NCBI GenBank assembly: GCA_947652115.1
Contig: OX393571.1
Location: 17,969,856-18,033,855 of the forward strand
Source of the DNA: Blastomussa wellsi
Lineage: Eukaryota; Cnidaria; Anthozoa; Scleractinia; Plerogyridae
Reading direction: 5' to 3'
Length of the DNA: 64,000 bases
The notes beneath the pieces were generated by a model. It ran no database searches and was not told the origin of the DNA. It was given only the letters and a program-made list of their open reading frames with translations. Position numbers and translations under genes: made by a program. Positions 12,784 to 27,000 of this stretch are shown here, piece by piece. How positions within the stretch are numbered: position 1 is the first letter of the stretch; each line of letters starts with the position of its first letter.

Positions 12784-15700
12784 ATGCAGAAATTATGCAT
12801 AAAATTATGCTTTAAATACATTTAAGTTTTCAGAACACCTTGTCACTGCCTGCAGCACACCCTGTCACAACAGTACCAAGGATTTTGGATTGTATTTCTT
12901 CTTCAGATGGTAAGGTACATGTATATAAACAACTCTCATTAATAAGTTTTCAGACCACCTCACACTGCCAGCCACGCCCTGTCACATGCCAACCATGCCA
13001 GTCAGATGCCAGCCCCGCCCCAGGCAGTTGAATGGCCATTCGGCATCTTCAGTTACTGAACTAACACAAAGCAGGCAGAGAGGTAAATATAAAGTACAAT
13101 AATTTCACAGAATTTGGCTACTCTTCACTTTCAAGCAGTTACTTGAAGCTGACTGGTCACCTATTGTCTATGGAGGAGATCAAATTATCAGAAATGACTT
13201 TTTAGACATAAAACACCTACAGGCTAAGGCCAGTTGCCTGGAGGAAGTCTGCACACATTTTTAAATGGTCGACATGATTTTAACAAATCACACATCAAAA
13301 ACACAGTATTAGATCATAATTGTTATTTCCTGTAAGGAACATCAAATTACAATTATGCTATTTTTCAGCAGCATGCATGCAGCTCTGAAGCCAAAATTAT
13401 CAATACGCACTTTAAATAACATTGTTCCTACATAATTAGTTCTGGTTTATTTTTATCGCGGTTGTATCATAGTATCAGATACAGAATTTCGACACTTTTA
13501 TATTATCAAATTCTGCTGAAGTGAAATTATTTATAATTAGGCAGTTTAGGTTATTTCCTCCAACTATTTTCACAATGTCAAACACAGCAGCCAGGTTGAT
13601 CTTTAAAATGAAATTGTTTAAACTTTAAAGGGAGTGATACAAAGTGGAAATTTCACAAATAAAAAATAACAATTTTAATAAATCTTAATTCATTTTGTTT
13701 TACAGCTTACTGCAGAGTACTGTATGTGCTCATTGCTCGTTCGTTTCCCAATAAACAGAGCTCGAAATCTCAGAGGAGTGTCAACATCAGGTAATTCATG
13801 TACAACAATGTGTTATGTAGGAAACGATGTTTCTTCATTGATGATTACGCTGTTACAGAAAATATCCATACCAAGTTCATCCTTTCGTAGGCATAAGTAC
13901 GAGCACCTTTAGAATTTGGACTTGAAGGGACTGTGGCATCAATGCCCGAAAAAACACACAATTTCCGAAAGTGTTACCCATAAAACCGGCATGTAATCGC
14001 CCAAAAATTACAACTGCTGTTGGCCAACTCCTGAGCGTTTTGCCTTCAAAATGTTGCAAACTTGGTAAACTGGGAGACCCCCCAATCTTGTCATATGTCA
14101 GCCAAGGTATAAATATGGATATTGTATTTTTTATTGTAATTTTTTCCACAGCTTTCTGGGTTCTTGAGGAAGTCTTTCCAGATTAACTGCCAGACCCACC
14201 TTCCCAAAGGAATCTCCTCCTCAACCCATTCAAGACAAGACCTCATTCCAGTGCCAGCTCGACTCAAATGGGGACATCGTAAGAAAGGATGAGGATTGAG
14301 GGGTGGGGATGGCGAAGAGATTACTCTTATAATTTCCCTTCCAATCTTCTACTTATGATTTACTCAGGCGAGGAGACTGGGAAAAGATCAGCAAGACAAT
14401 TTTGGTTCAAGATGTTTTAATAGCATATATGGTAACATATGCTTCAGGTTGGTGGACTTGTTTGTGGGTTGGGATGGTGGGTTTAATGTAGGTATTACTG
14501 TAGAGCGCTGGATGAACCTTTACCACCAAATTTCTGGCAGAAGTCCAAAGACTTCACATTCGACTTAATTTAATGTAGTTAGAATAGTTAGTTGGGTCCC
14601 AAGGTGTGGTTGGCTCCTCCCTCTAGGTTTCTTCTTTGGGTTCCTTTTCAGGATTTTCGGACAATATTCGACTTTTAATCAACCTTCGACAAGATTCGGC
14701 TTTTAATCAACCTTCAACAAGATTCGGATTTTTTTCAACTTGGCACGTACTGGCTCTACAGCAAGGATGTTTTGGCTGGTTCCAGCTCTACTTCAACAAG
14801 ACAACATCGATCATGTCTCCCGCTTAGTTGCGCCATTGAAACTAATTGAAAGTTTTTCTCGATAACAGGAGCTATATATGCACTGTGATCGAGAGAAACT
14901 GTTTCCGACCAAATTATTTTCACCAAAACAATTTCTACAAAACCATTTCGGACCAAAAGGTTCAACCAGTCACCTTAGTTAACTGTAATTTCTCTCTGGA
15001 GATTTAAGTCATTCAGCTGAGAGGAGGAAGGCTGTATTTGCTACTCCTGTGCAGTTTGCTGGCTTAACTCTAGTTTAAGCGAATACCTAGTCAAGACGCA
15101 GCAAAAGTTTACAGGGAATATAGGGGTATGCAAACACCTCAGTTTAGCTCGCTTTTCACACATTTAGGCCAATTGTTTGTCATATTTGGGCAGTTTAGCA
15201 ACTGCCAGTCCAAATTTTGGGCCATTTTTCTTTTAGGATATAAGGCATATTGTTAAGTCATGGCAGTTAAAAATCATCTCATTGCCAGTGAGGAGTGGAC
15301 AGCAGGAGCACTGGATTTTTTTTTAGTTTCAGCAATGGCCCACATTGTGTTTGATTTCAATACACACTTTAAGCCAATTATTGTCTTGACATTACAGTTT
15401 GTCAACTGTCGACCAAATTTTTCAACATTAATAATTATGTAAACTCATCGCCTGTGAGGAGCATGCAGAGGAGTTCTACACCCTGGCACCAGGTACGTGG
15501 AGTAATTTAAGTATGACAAGGCTTTCGGATTTCTGTTTGGCTAATGTTCGGCTTTTTATTCGGAATACAATTGGCTCCAATTTAATACACAGAGGCTTGG
15601 TAGCGGCTACAACCCGTTAGCAAGCTAGAAATGATACTCATGTACCATCCGGGACACCCAAGTGTTCAAATCGGGATGTCGACATTTACTGACATAGAAC

Positions 15701-16057
15701 ACTTAGGGTTTCTTAGGATGTCAAATTTTTCGACATAGGAATGCGCACCCCCATTACTTACTTAATTTAGAAATCATGTAATATCTTTTAAACAATAAAA
15801 AAGAAACAAACTCTCTCTCTGTGTCCTTTCTTTGTGGCAAACTGTCATTGATTTTTTTTAAACAATGCAAAACAAGGTACAATTGATAGCGGCGCACTTT
15901 CAGCTACTAACAATTCAAATTTATTTCAGCACCGAGCCCATTTTCGGGGGCACATATTCGGCTGGTTACACCGTTTAATTAAAAGAAACAGAAATCATGT
16001 TAATGTAACATTTTTTAAACAATAAAAGTATAAAAACTGTCTCTGTGTCTTTTTACA

Positions 16058-16101
16058 TGTATCTATTGCATTGTTCTTTCGAGAACAATGCAATAGATAC
16101 A
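16058..16101 (+). other. 20-bp perfect hairpin with TTCG loop
   Basis: TGTATCTATTGCATTGTTCT, the loop TTCG, then its exact reverse complement. In copies 2 and 4 (about 7313-7355 and 26079-26121) the arm reads GCATTCTTGT and pairs imperfectly. In copy 1 it is further decayed. It lies just before the A module and after AACAATAAAAGTATAAAAA. Confidence 0.6.
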
Positions 16102-18320
16102 GTTGTTAAAATTGTAACAGTTATTCAATTGCGCATATGAAGCAATTCAGGTCCTTCTTCGGGGACCAGCTTATTTTTGAGAGCATGGGTCGAATTTTTT
16201 TGTTTACAAATGCATCATTGGATTACGGATTGTGCAGCAAGAAGATAGAAGTGGAACTAGAACGATTACAGAAACCGATGAGTGACAGCAGACAGCAGAG
16301 AGAGAATGTGGCTTTGATGACATTTGAAACTGAGGATATTGGATTGGTAAAGGTACATTTGCATATAAACAAAACAACATTGTATGCTTCCATTTAAGTT
16401 TTCAGATCACCTCATCACTGTCAAACTATACCCTGTCACATACCAGCCATGCCCCGGGCAGTCAAATGGTCATCTTGAGTTGCTGATCTATAGAGGAGGC
16501 AAAGAGGTAAATATCAAATAAAATAATGACAAATATTTTTATAGAATTTGGATACTCGTTCACTTTCAAGCAATTATTTCAAGCACTGGTCACCTATTGT
16601 CTGTGGAGGAGATCAAATTAAATCGAAAATGTCCTACACCGCCAACATAATACATATACAAGACATTTTTAACAGTGTGGCACATTGTCTGTTGAGGAGC
16701 TCAATTTCAAGTATAAAGAAATATTATTCAGCAACATTTTGGAGGCAAAGTTGTAGTCTTACATTATTTTTAATTTTCAACTGTGTGGCACATGGATAAT
16801 TTATTATACAAGCTCAAATTAGTTTTACACCAGTATCAAGGAGGCAAATTTTACACCTAATAACGTTCAATAGTGCAGAATTGATGGACAAAATACTTCA
16901 AATGCCACAAATAATTTTTATTGGTTTCATACATTTTCCAAGGGATAATCAGCCTGTATTTTAGATAGCTAACCACACAGATGTGATCCTGGAAGAAGTT
17001 GACAGAGCAGGACCTCCACAGCTAAATGCTTGGAAACAGCCTGGTAGCAATGAGTCAGGATTATTTCACAGTGACACTAAACAGTACCGGTTTTGCTGCA
17101 GGCAACCAGCCAAGAAATAAAGTGAAGCAATCGAAGCTGGAATACTGGATACACCATTCTATACCATTTCATATCAGTGCCCAACTTTATGAATGCTGTG
17201 ATTCCATCCTGGATCAGCTTCATTTATAGATTTTGTGACTGGCGGTAGTTGTTTAGTTGGCAGAAGGTGCAATATTATTGTGTTGCAGATCAGGTGTGCC
17301 ATAAATAATTATTGTTGTTGGAAGAGTAGGGCCTAAGTTGCGTTGTGTGTGCTTCAAAACCACTGTAAATTTTACTGGGTTCTGTTTGAACCCCGAGATG
17401 CTTCCCCAGCACTGGCGTCTTTTAAGGTTTTGGATACTTTTGTTATTTCAAATCGGTGGCAATCCAAAGGAACATGGACCAAACATGGCTGATCTCAGTG
17501 CACACCAGCACTAATAATGTTATACGGCTTCTGTATCATATAGAAGTGAATAGCAGGGTTGCTAATCTCCCTAGCTAGGATGATGTTGGCACAAAAACCT
17601 CTGAATGAATATCAAGTGTCTAGGTTTGAATGGTGCAAACTGCAAGGGACACATCATTACCTGATGGGCAAGATATCAAGAAGACTAGGAAGTCAACAAT
17701 TTGAGAGTTTCCTGAAGATCAGTTTAATTGCCCTTTTGTTTCTATACAAGAGTCTGTGTGACTGCAGAGGGTGCAGGCTTGTGACCATGAGATGAATGTG
17801 TTCCAATTAATTTCCAATTCTCTGACATTACACGCAAGAGCCTTGGTTAACTTGGGCTCTGTATTTCCACATACAAACGGATTCTTAGAAATGGAAAAAT
17901 GATTCTTAGAAGCGGAGCAAGGATCAGTTCTTGAACAAAGAGTATAAGAAGCAAAGTGGGATTCATCATCTCGTATCAGAGGCCATGTCTTTTATCTCTG
18001 TAAGGTCCATCATATTGTTTGCAACCTTGAGTCTGTCAACATTTGTATGCAACCATCACATTTTAAAGTACATGAAGTCATAAAACTTTCTAAGTTTGTT
18101 CTCCTACTTGGTTTTTCTCTGGTACTAATTGCAACACTTTCTGTTTGCTTTTTTACCAATACCTTTGAAACCTACTGTAGTGCATTATAAGTTGAACAAC
18201 TGGGTCACTGCACCCCCAATGTCTTAGAGTCTAGACTATACAAAAGATTCCTTAGGAGTTGATTTCATATCCAAGTAGCATTACATGTACAGCCCGTGTG
18301 GAACATGCAAGCCTAATCAA

Positions 18321-21300
18321 TCAAAGGAATCGTAGAAGAAACTGGTTTAAGATTTATTGTTGCACCTGCACAAACTTGCTGATAGCCTGCACATCTACTG
18401 GATGTCAAGAATCTCAAAGCAAAGGAATTTTAGAAGAAACTGGGTCACCATTTATTGTTGCACCTGCACAAACATGTTGATAGCCTACACTTCTATTGGA
18501 TGGAGAGGATCTCAAAGCAAATGAATTTTAGAAGAAACTGGGTCAAGATTTGGAAATGCACAAGCAAACATGATGATAGCGTTCAATTCCACTGGCTGGA
18601 AAGGATCACAAAGCAAATAAATTTTAGAAGAAACTGGGTCAAGTTTTTTTCTTGCACCTGCACAAACGTGATCATAGCCTACACTTCTACTGAATGGAAA
18701 GAATCTCAAAGGAAAGGAATTTTAGAAGAAACTGGCCAGCTCAACATTTATTGCTGCACCTGCACAAATATTTATGTTGATATCCTACAATTCTTCTCCT
18801 GGATGAAAAGGATCTCAAAGCAAATGAATTTAAGAAGAAATGGGTTTAAGATTTTTTCCTGCACCTGCACAAACATCTTAATAGCCTACAATTCTACTGA
18901 ATGGAAAGAATCTCATTCGAAGCAAATGAATTTTAGATGAAACTGGGTCAGGAGTGATTGTTGCACCTGCACAAACATGTTCATAGCCTACACTTCAACT
19001 GGATGTAGAGGATCTCAAAGGAAAGGAATTTTAGAAGAAACTAGGTCACAATTTATTGTTCCACCTGCACGAACATGTTGATAGCCTAAACTTCTACGAA
19101 ATGGAAAGGATCTCAAAGGAAAGAAATTTTAGAAGAAACTGGGTCAAGATTAATTTTATTGTTGCACCTGCACAAACATGTTGATAACCTACACTTCTAC
19201 TAAATGGAAAGGATCTCAAAGGAAAGAAATTTGGAAGAAACTGGGTCACCATTTATTGTTGCACCTGCAAAAACATGTTGATAGCCTACACTTCTACTGG
19301 ATGGAAAGGATCTCAAAGGAAAGGAATTTTAGAAGAAACTGGGTCAAGACTTATTGTTGCACCTGCACAAACATGTTGATAACCTACACTTCCTCTGGAT
19401 AGAAAGGATCTCAAAGCATTATGAATTTTAGAAGAAACTGGGTCAAGATTTATTGTTGCAGCTGCACAAACGTATTGGTAGCCTACAATTCTACTGGATG
19501 GAGAGGATCTCAAAGCATTATTAATTTTAGAAGAAACTGGGCCAGGATTGATTGTTGCACCTGCACAAACATTCTGATAGCCTATAGTTCCATTGGATGG
19601 AAAGGATCTCAAAGCAAAGGAACTTTAGAAGAAACAGGGTTGAGATTTATTGTTGCACCTGCACAAATAAGTTGATAGCCTATACTTCTACTGGATGGAA
19701 AGGATCTCAAAGCAAAGGCATTTTTAATTAGAAGAAACTGGGTCAAGATTTACTGTATGCACCTGCAAAAATATGTTGATAGGATGGAAAGGATCTCAAA
19801 GCAAATGAATTTTAGAAGAAACTGGGTCAAGATTGATTGTTGCACCTGCGCAAACATGTTGATAGCCTACACTTCTACTGGATGGAAAGAATCTCAAAGG
19901 GAAAGCATTTTAGAAGAAACTGGGTCACAATTTATTGTTGCACCTGCACGAACTTGTTGATAGCCTAAACTTCTACTGGATGGAAAGGATCTCAAAGGAA
20001 AGGAATTTTAGAATAAACTGGGTCAAGATTTATTGTTGCACCTGCACAAACATGTTGACAGCCTACACTTGTTGTGGATGGAAAGGATCTCAAAGGAAAG
20101 GAATTTTAGAAAAAAACTGGGTCACATTATTGTTACACCTGTACAAGCATGTTGATAACCTACACTTCTTCTGAATGGAAAGGATCTCAAAGGAAAGAAA
20201 TTTTAGAAGAAACTGGGTCAAGAATGATTGTTGCACCTGCACAAACATGTTGATAACCTACAATTCTACTGGATGGAGAGGATCTCAAAGCATTATGAAG
20301 TTTAGAAGAAACTGGGTCAGGATTGATTGTTGCACCTGCACAAACATGTTAACAGCCTACACTTCTACTGGATGGAAAGGATCTCAAAGCATTATGAATT
20401 TTAGAAGAAACTGGGTCAGGATTGATTGTTGCACCTGCACAAACATGTTGATAGCCTACAATTCTACTGGATGGAAAGGATCTCAAAGGAAAGGAATTTA
20501 GAAGAAACGGGGTTAAGATTTATTGTTGCACCTGCACAAACATGTTGATAGCCTACACTTCTTCTGGATGGAAAGGAGAAAAAAACTGGGTCACATTATT
20601 GTTGCACCTGTGCAAACTTGTTGATAGCCTACACTTCTTCTGGATGGAAAGGATCTCAAAGCAAAGGAATTTTAGTAGAAACTGGGTCACTTTATTGTTG
20701 CACCTGCACAAACATGTTGATAGCCTACATTTCTTCTGGATGGAAAGGATCTCAAAGCAAAGAAATTTTAATTAGAAGAAACTGGGTCAAGATTTATTGT
20801 TGCACCTGCACAAACATGTTCAAACTTGATAGGCTACATGTCTACTGGATGGAAAGGATCTCATAGCAAAGGAATTTTAGAACATGTTGATAGCCTACAC
20901 TTCTACTGTATGCACCTGCAAAAATATGTTGATAGGATGGAAAGGATCTCAAAGCAAATGAATTTTAGAAGAAACTGGGTCAAGATTGATTGTTGCACCT
21001 GCGCAAACATGATAGCCTTCTTCTGGATGGAAAGGATCTCAAAGCAAAGAAATTTTAATTAGAAGAAACGGGGTTAAGATTTATTGTTGCACCTGCACAA
21101 ACATGTTGATAGCCTACACTTCTACTGGATGGAAAGGATCTCAAAGGAGAGGAATTTTAGAAGAAACTGGGTCAAGATTTATTGTTGCACCTGCACAAAC
21201 ATGTTGACAGCCTACACTTCTTCTGGATGGAAAGGAGAAAAAAACTGGGTCACATTATTGTTGCACCTGTGCAAACTTGTTGATAGCCTACACTTCTTCT

Positions 21301-22459
21301 GGATGGAAAGGATCTCAAAGCAAAGGAATTTTAGTAGAAACTGGGTCACTTTATTGTTGCACCTGCACAAACATGTTGATAGCCTACACTTCTTCTGGAT
21401 GGAAAGGAGAAAAAAACTGGGTCACATTATTGTTGCACCTGTGCAAACTTGTTGATAGCCTACACTTCTTCTGGATGGAAAGGATCTCAAAGCAAAGGAA
21501 TTTTAGTAGAAACTGGGTCACTTTATTGTTGCACCTGCACAAACATGTTGATAGCCTACACTTCTTCTGGATGGAAAGGAGAAAAAAACTGGGTCACATT
21601 ATTGTTGCACCTGTGCAAACTTGTTGATAGCCTACACTTCTTCTGGATGGAAAGGATCTCAAAGCAAAGGAATTTTAGTAGAAACTGGGTCACTTTATTG
21701 TTGCACCTGCACAAAAATGTTGATAGCCTACACTTCTTCTGGATGGAAAGGATCTCGAAGCAAAGAAAGAAATTTTAATTAGAAGAAACTGGGTCAAGAT
21801 TGATTGTTGCACCTGCACAAACATGTTCAAACTTGATAGGCTACATGTCTACTGGATGGAAAGGATCTCATAGCAAAGGAATTTTAGAAGAAACTGGGTC
21901 ACAATTTATTGTTGCACCTGCGCAAACATGTTGATAGCCTACACTTTTACTGGATGGAAAGAATCTCAAAGGGAAAGCATTTTAGAAGAAACTGGGTCAC
22001 AATTTATTGTTGCACCTGCACAAACATGTTGATAGCCTACACTTCTACTGGATGGAAAGGATCTCAAAGGAAAGGAATTTTAGAAGAAACTGGGTCAAGA
22101 TTTATTGTTGCACCTGCACAAACATGTTGACAGCCTACACTTCTTCTGGATGGAAAGGAGAAAAAAACTGGGTCACATTATTGTTGCACCTGTGCAAACC
22201 TGTTGATAGCCTACACTTCTTCTGGATGGAAAGGATCTCAAAGCAAAGGAATTTTAGAAGAAACTGGGTCACTTTATTGTTGCACCTGCACAAACATGTT
22301 GATAGCCTACACTTCTTCTGGATGGAAAAGATCTCAAAGCAAAGAAAATTTAATTAGAAGAAACTGGGTCAAGATTTATTGTTGCACCTGCACAAACATG
22401 TTCAAACTTGATAGGCTACACGTCTACTGGATAGAAAGGATCTCAGAGCAAAGGAATTT
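18321..22459 (+). repeat. 98-bp minisatellite array in copy 3
   Basis: About 42 units of the same family. The 172-bp higher-order unit (98 + 74 bp) is run in series here (equivalent points at 21277, 21449 and 21621), with a further single occurrence near 20540-20780. A scrambled patch at 20870-21060 contains partial units. Outer units match copy 2 one for one, while the centre differs in number. Confidence 0.9.
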
Positions 22460-22465
22460 ATGCAG

Positions 22466-23777
22466 AAATTGTGCATAAAATTATGCTTTAAATCCATTTA
22501 AGTTTTCAGAACACCTTGTCACTGCCTGCAGCACACCCTGTCACAACAGTACCAAGGATTTTGGATTGTATTTCTTCTTCAGATGGTAAGGTACATGTAT
22601 ATAAACAACTCTCATTAATAAGTTTTCAGACCACCTCATCACTGCCAGCCACGCCCTGTCACATGCCAACCATGCCAGTCAGATGCCAGCCCCGCCCCAG
22701 GCAGTTGAATGGCCATTCGGCATCTTCAGTTACTGAACTAACACAAAGCAGGCAGAGAGGTAAATATAAAGTACAATAATTTCACAGAATTTGGCTACTC
22801 TTCACTTTCAAGCAGTTACTTGAAGCTGACTGGCAACCTATTGTCTATGGAGGAGATCAAATTATCAGAAATGACTTTTTAGACATAAAACACCTACAGG
22901 CTAAGGCCAGTTGCCTGGAGGAAGTCTGCACACATTTTTAAATGGTCGACATGATTTTAACAAATCACACATCAAAAACACGGTATTAGATCATAATTGT
23001 TATTTCCTGTAAGGAACATCAAATTACAATTATGCTATTTTTCAGCAGCATGCATGCAGCTCTGAAGTCAAAATTATCAATACGCACTTTAAATAACATT
23101 GTTCCTACATAATTAGTTCTGGTTTATTTTTATCGCGGTTGTATCATAGTATCAGATACAGAATTTCGACACTTTTATATTATCAAATTCTGCTGAAGTG
23201 AAATTATTTATAATTAGGCAGTTTAGGTTATTTCCTCCAACTATTTTCACAATGTCAAACACAGCAGCCAGGTTGATCTTTAAAATGAAATTGTCTTTTT
23301 TGAAAACAACTTTAAAGGGAGTGATACAAAGTGGAAATTTCACAAATAAAAAATAACAATTTTAATAAATCTTAATTCATTTTGTTTGTACAGCTTACTG
23401 CAGAGTACTGTATGTGCTCATTGCTCGTTCGTTTCCCAATAAACAGAGCTCGAAATCTCAGAGGAGTGTCAACATCAGGTAATTCATGTACAACAATGTG
23501 TTATGTAGGAAACGATGTTTTATCATTGATGATTACGCTGTTACAGAAAATATCCATACCAAGTTCATCCTTTCATAGGCATACGTACGAGCACCTTTAG
23601 AATTTGGACTTGAAGGGACTGTGGCATCAATGCCCGAAAAAATACACAATTTCCAAAAGTGTTACCCATAAAACCGGCATGTAATCGCCCAAAAATTACA
23701 ACTGCTCTTGGCCAAATCCTGAGAGTTTTGCCTTAAAAATGTCGCAAACTTGGTAAACTGGGAGACCCCCCCCCCCC
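22466..23777 (+). pseudogene. B module: exon-like relic with a GGDQ motif (copy 3)
   Basis: Exon-like piece 22630-22759 lies between TTTTCAG and GTAAAT. A second, open at 22789-22941, reads FKQLLEADWQPIVYGGDQII, then an acidic helix-like stretch and a stop. A third (about 23394-23477) follows a TTGTACAG acceptor, contains LLVRFPINRARNLRG and ends at CATCAG/GTAATT. Equivalent modules lie at 3681-5013 and 12788-14083. The order (GGDQ block, then an R-rich block ending in G) loosely resembles DUF6589 proteins. The pieces do not join in one frame without an odd splice, so function is unlikely. Confidence 0.3.
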
Positions 23778-24005
23778 ATAGCCTTGGAATAGTGAAATGA
23801 TTGGTGAAGCTTGCAACTTCTTCCTGCAGGTAACCTGCCAGGAAATCGTGAACTGGAAATGAGTGAAGGAAAATAGGCTGTTGTCTTTGTTTTTCTTTCC
23901 TGACAGCAAGCTTTAGACATTAAATTTTGTGTTTAGCAGGCAGTTCATGCGAGAAGGCGAAAAAAAATCTTTTATTAAAACAATGTAAAATGCAAAATTT
24001 CAGGG

Positions 24006-27000
24006 CCTGAAATAAATAAAGATAATATTTTTTGGCGTACTTCCTCAGAGAGTTGGACAAGTAAGATGAAATTAGAGCTTGCCTGAAGGTCAAGCAGACT
24101 TTTTAATCTTGTCATATGTCAGCCAAGGTATAAATTGGATATTGTATTTTTTATTGTAATTTTTTCCACAGCTTTCTGGGTTCTTGAGGAAGTCTTTCCA
24201 GATTAACTGCCAGACCCACCTTCCCAAAGGAATCTCCTCCTCAACCCATTCAAGACAAGACCTCATTCCAGTGCCAGCTCGACTCAAATGGGGAAATTGT
24301 AAGAAAGGATGAGGATTGAGGGGTGGGGATGGCGAAGAGATTACTCTTATCATTCCCCTTCCAATCTTCTACTTATGATTTACTCAGGCGAGGAGACTGG
24401 GAAAAGATCAGCAAGACAATTTTGGTTCAAGATGTTTTAATAGCATATATGGTAACATATGCTTCAGGTTGGTGGACTTGTTTGTGGGTTGGGATGGTGG
24501 GTTCAATGTAGGTATTACTGTAGAGCGCTGGATGAACCTTTACCACCAAATTTCCGGCAGAAGTCCAAAGGCTTCACATTCGGCTTAATTTAATGTAGTT
24601 AGAATAGTTAGTTGGGTCCCAAGGTGTGGTTGGCTCCTCCCTCTAGGTTTCTTCTTTGGGTTCCTTTTCAGGATTTTTGGACAAGATTCGACTTTTATTC
24701 AACCTTCGACAAGATTCGGCTTTTATTCAACCTTCAACAAGATTCGGATTTTTTTTCAACTTGGCACGTACTGGCTCTACAGCAAGGATGTTTTGGCTGG
24801 TTCCAGCTCTACTTCAACAAGACAACATCGATCATGTCTCCCGCTTAGTTGCGCCATTGAAACTAATTAAAACTTTTTCTCGATAACAGGAGATATATAT
24901 GCACTGTGATCGAGAGAAACTGTTTCCGACCAAATTATTTTCACCAAAACAATTTCTACAAAACCATTTCGGACCAAAAGGTTCAACCAGTCACCTTAGT
25001 TAACTGTAATTTCTCTCTGGAGATTTAAGTCATTCAGCTGAGAGGAGGAAGGCTGTATTTGCTACTCCTGTGCAGTTTGCTGGCTTAACTCTAGTTTAAG
25101 CGAATACCTAGTCAAGACGCAGCAAATGTTTACAGGGAATGCAGGGGTATGCAAACACCTCAGTTTAGCTCGCTTTTCACACATTTAGGCCAATTGTTTG
25201 TCATATTTGGGCAGTTTAGCAACTGCCAGTCCAAATTTTGGGCCATTTTTCTTTTAGGATTTAAGGCATATTATTAAGTCATGGCAGTTAAAAATCATCT
25301 CATTGCCAGTGAGGAGTGGACAGCAGGAGCACTGGATTTTTTTTTTAGTTTCAGCAATAGCCCACATTGTGTTTGATTTCAATACACACTTTAAGCCAAT
25401 TATTGTCTTGACATTACAGTTTGTCAACTGTCGACCAAATTTTTCAACATTAATAATTATGTAAACTCATCGTCTGTGAGGAGCATGCAGAGGAGTTCTA
25501 CACCCTGGCACCAGGTACGTGGAGTAATTTAAGTATGACAAGGCTTTCGGATTTCTGTTTGGCTAATGTTCGGCTTTTTATTCGGAATACAATTGGCTCC
25601 AATTTAATACACAAAGGCTTGGTAGCGGCTACAACCCGTTAGCAAGCTAGAAATGATGCTCATGTACCATCCGGGGCACCCAAGTGTTCAAATCGGGATG
25701 TCGACATTTACTGACATAGAACACTTAGGGTTTCTTAGGATGTCAAATTTTTCGACATAGGAATGCGCACCCCCATTACTTACTTAATTTAGAAATCATG
25801 TAATATCTTTTAAACAATAAAAAAGAAACAAACTCTCTCTCTGTGTCCTTTCTTTGTGGCAAACTGTCATTGATTTTTTTTAAACAATGCAAAAACTAGG
25901 TACAATTGATAGCGGCGCACTTTCAGCTACTAACAACTCAAATTTATTTCAGCACCGAGCCCATTTTCGGGGGCACATATTCGGCTGGTTACACCGTTTA
26001 ATTAAAAGAAACAGAAATCATGTTAATGTAACATTTTTTAAACAATAAAAGTATAAAAACTGTCTCTGTGTCTTTTTACATGTATCTATTGCATTCTTGT
26101 TTCGAGAACAATGCAATAGATACAGTTGTTAAAATTGTAACAGTTATTCAATTGCGCATATGAAGCAATTCAGGTCCTTCTTCAGGGACCAGCTTATTTT
26201 CGAGAGCACGGGTCGAATTTTTTTGTTTACAAATGCATCATTGGATTACGGATTGTGCAGCAAGAAGATAGAAGTGGAACTAGAACGATTACAGAAACCG
26301 ATGAGTGACAGCAGACAGCAGAGAGAGAATGTGGCTTTGATGACATTTGAAACTGAGGATATTGGATTGGTAAAGGTACATTTGCATATAAACAAAACAA
26401 CATTGTATGCTTCCATTTAAGTTTTCAGATCACCTCATCACTGTCAAACTATACCCTGTCACATACCAGCCATGCCCCGGGCAGTCAAATGGTCATCTTG
26501 AGTTGCTGATCTATAGAGGAGGCAAAGAGGTAAATATCAAATAAAATAATGACAAATATTTTTATAGAATTTGGATACTCGTTCACTTTCGAGCAATTAT
26601 TTCAAGCACTGGTCACCTATTGTCTGTGGAGGAGATCAAATTAAATCGAAAATGTCCTACACCGCCAACATAATACATATACAAGACATTTTTAACAGTG
26701 TGGCACATTGTCTGTTGAGGAGCTCAATTTCAAGTATAAAGAAATATTATTCAGCAACATTTTGGAGGCAAAGTTGTAGTCTTACATTATTTTTAATTGT
26801 CAACTGTGTGGCACATGGATATTTTATTATACAAGCTCAAATTAGTTTTACACCAGTATCAAGGAGGCAAATTTTACACCTAATAACGTTCAATAGTGCA
26901 GAATTGTTGGACAAAATATTTTGTTACTTCAAATGCCACAAATAATTTTTATTGGTTTCATACATTTTGCAAGGGATAATCAGCCTTTATTTTAGATAGC

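Larger units (their letters stand above)
5241..14083 (+). repeat. Large tandem unit, copy 2
   Basis: Repeats copy 1 from 5241. The marker GGTGGGGATGGCGAAGAG at 5557 recurs at 14302 and 24322, giving steps of 8745 and 10020 bp. Order inside: leading segment, A module (about 7380-8060), a 1.5-kb spacer, the 98-bp minisatellite (9582-12783), and B module (12788-14083). It ends in a run of only six C, after which about 325 bp present in the other copies is missing. The A and B modules are themselves diverged duplicates of each other. Confidence 0.85.
14084..24005 (+). repeat. Large tandem unit, copy 3 (longest)
   Basis: Has the same order as copy 2 with only scattered substitutions: leading segment, A module (about 16130-16800), spacer, minisatellite (18321-22459), B module (22466-23777, ending in 12 C). 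It is about 1.3 kb longer than copy 2. Most of this is extra minisatellite (4.1 versus 3.2 kb); the rest is the segment after the C run that copy 2 lost. Confidence 0.85.
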
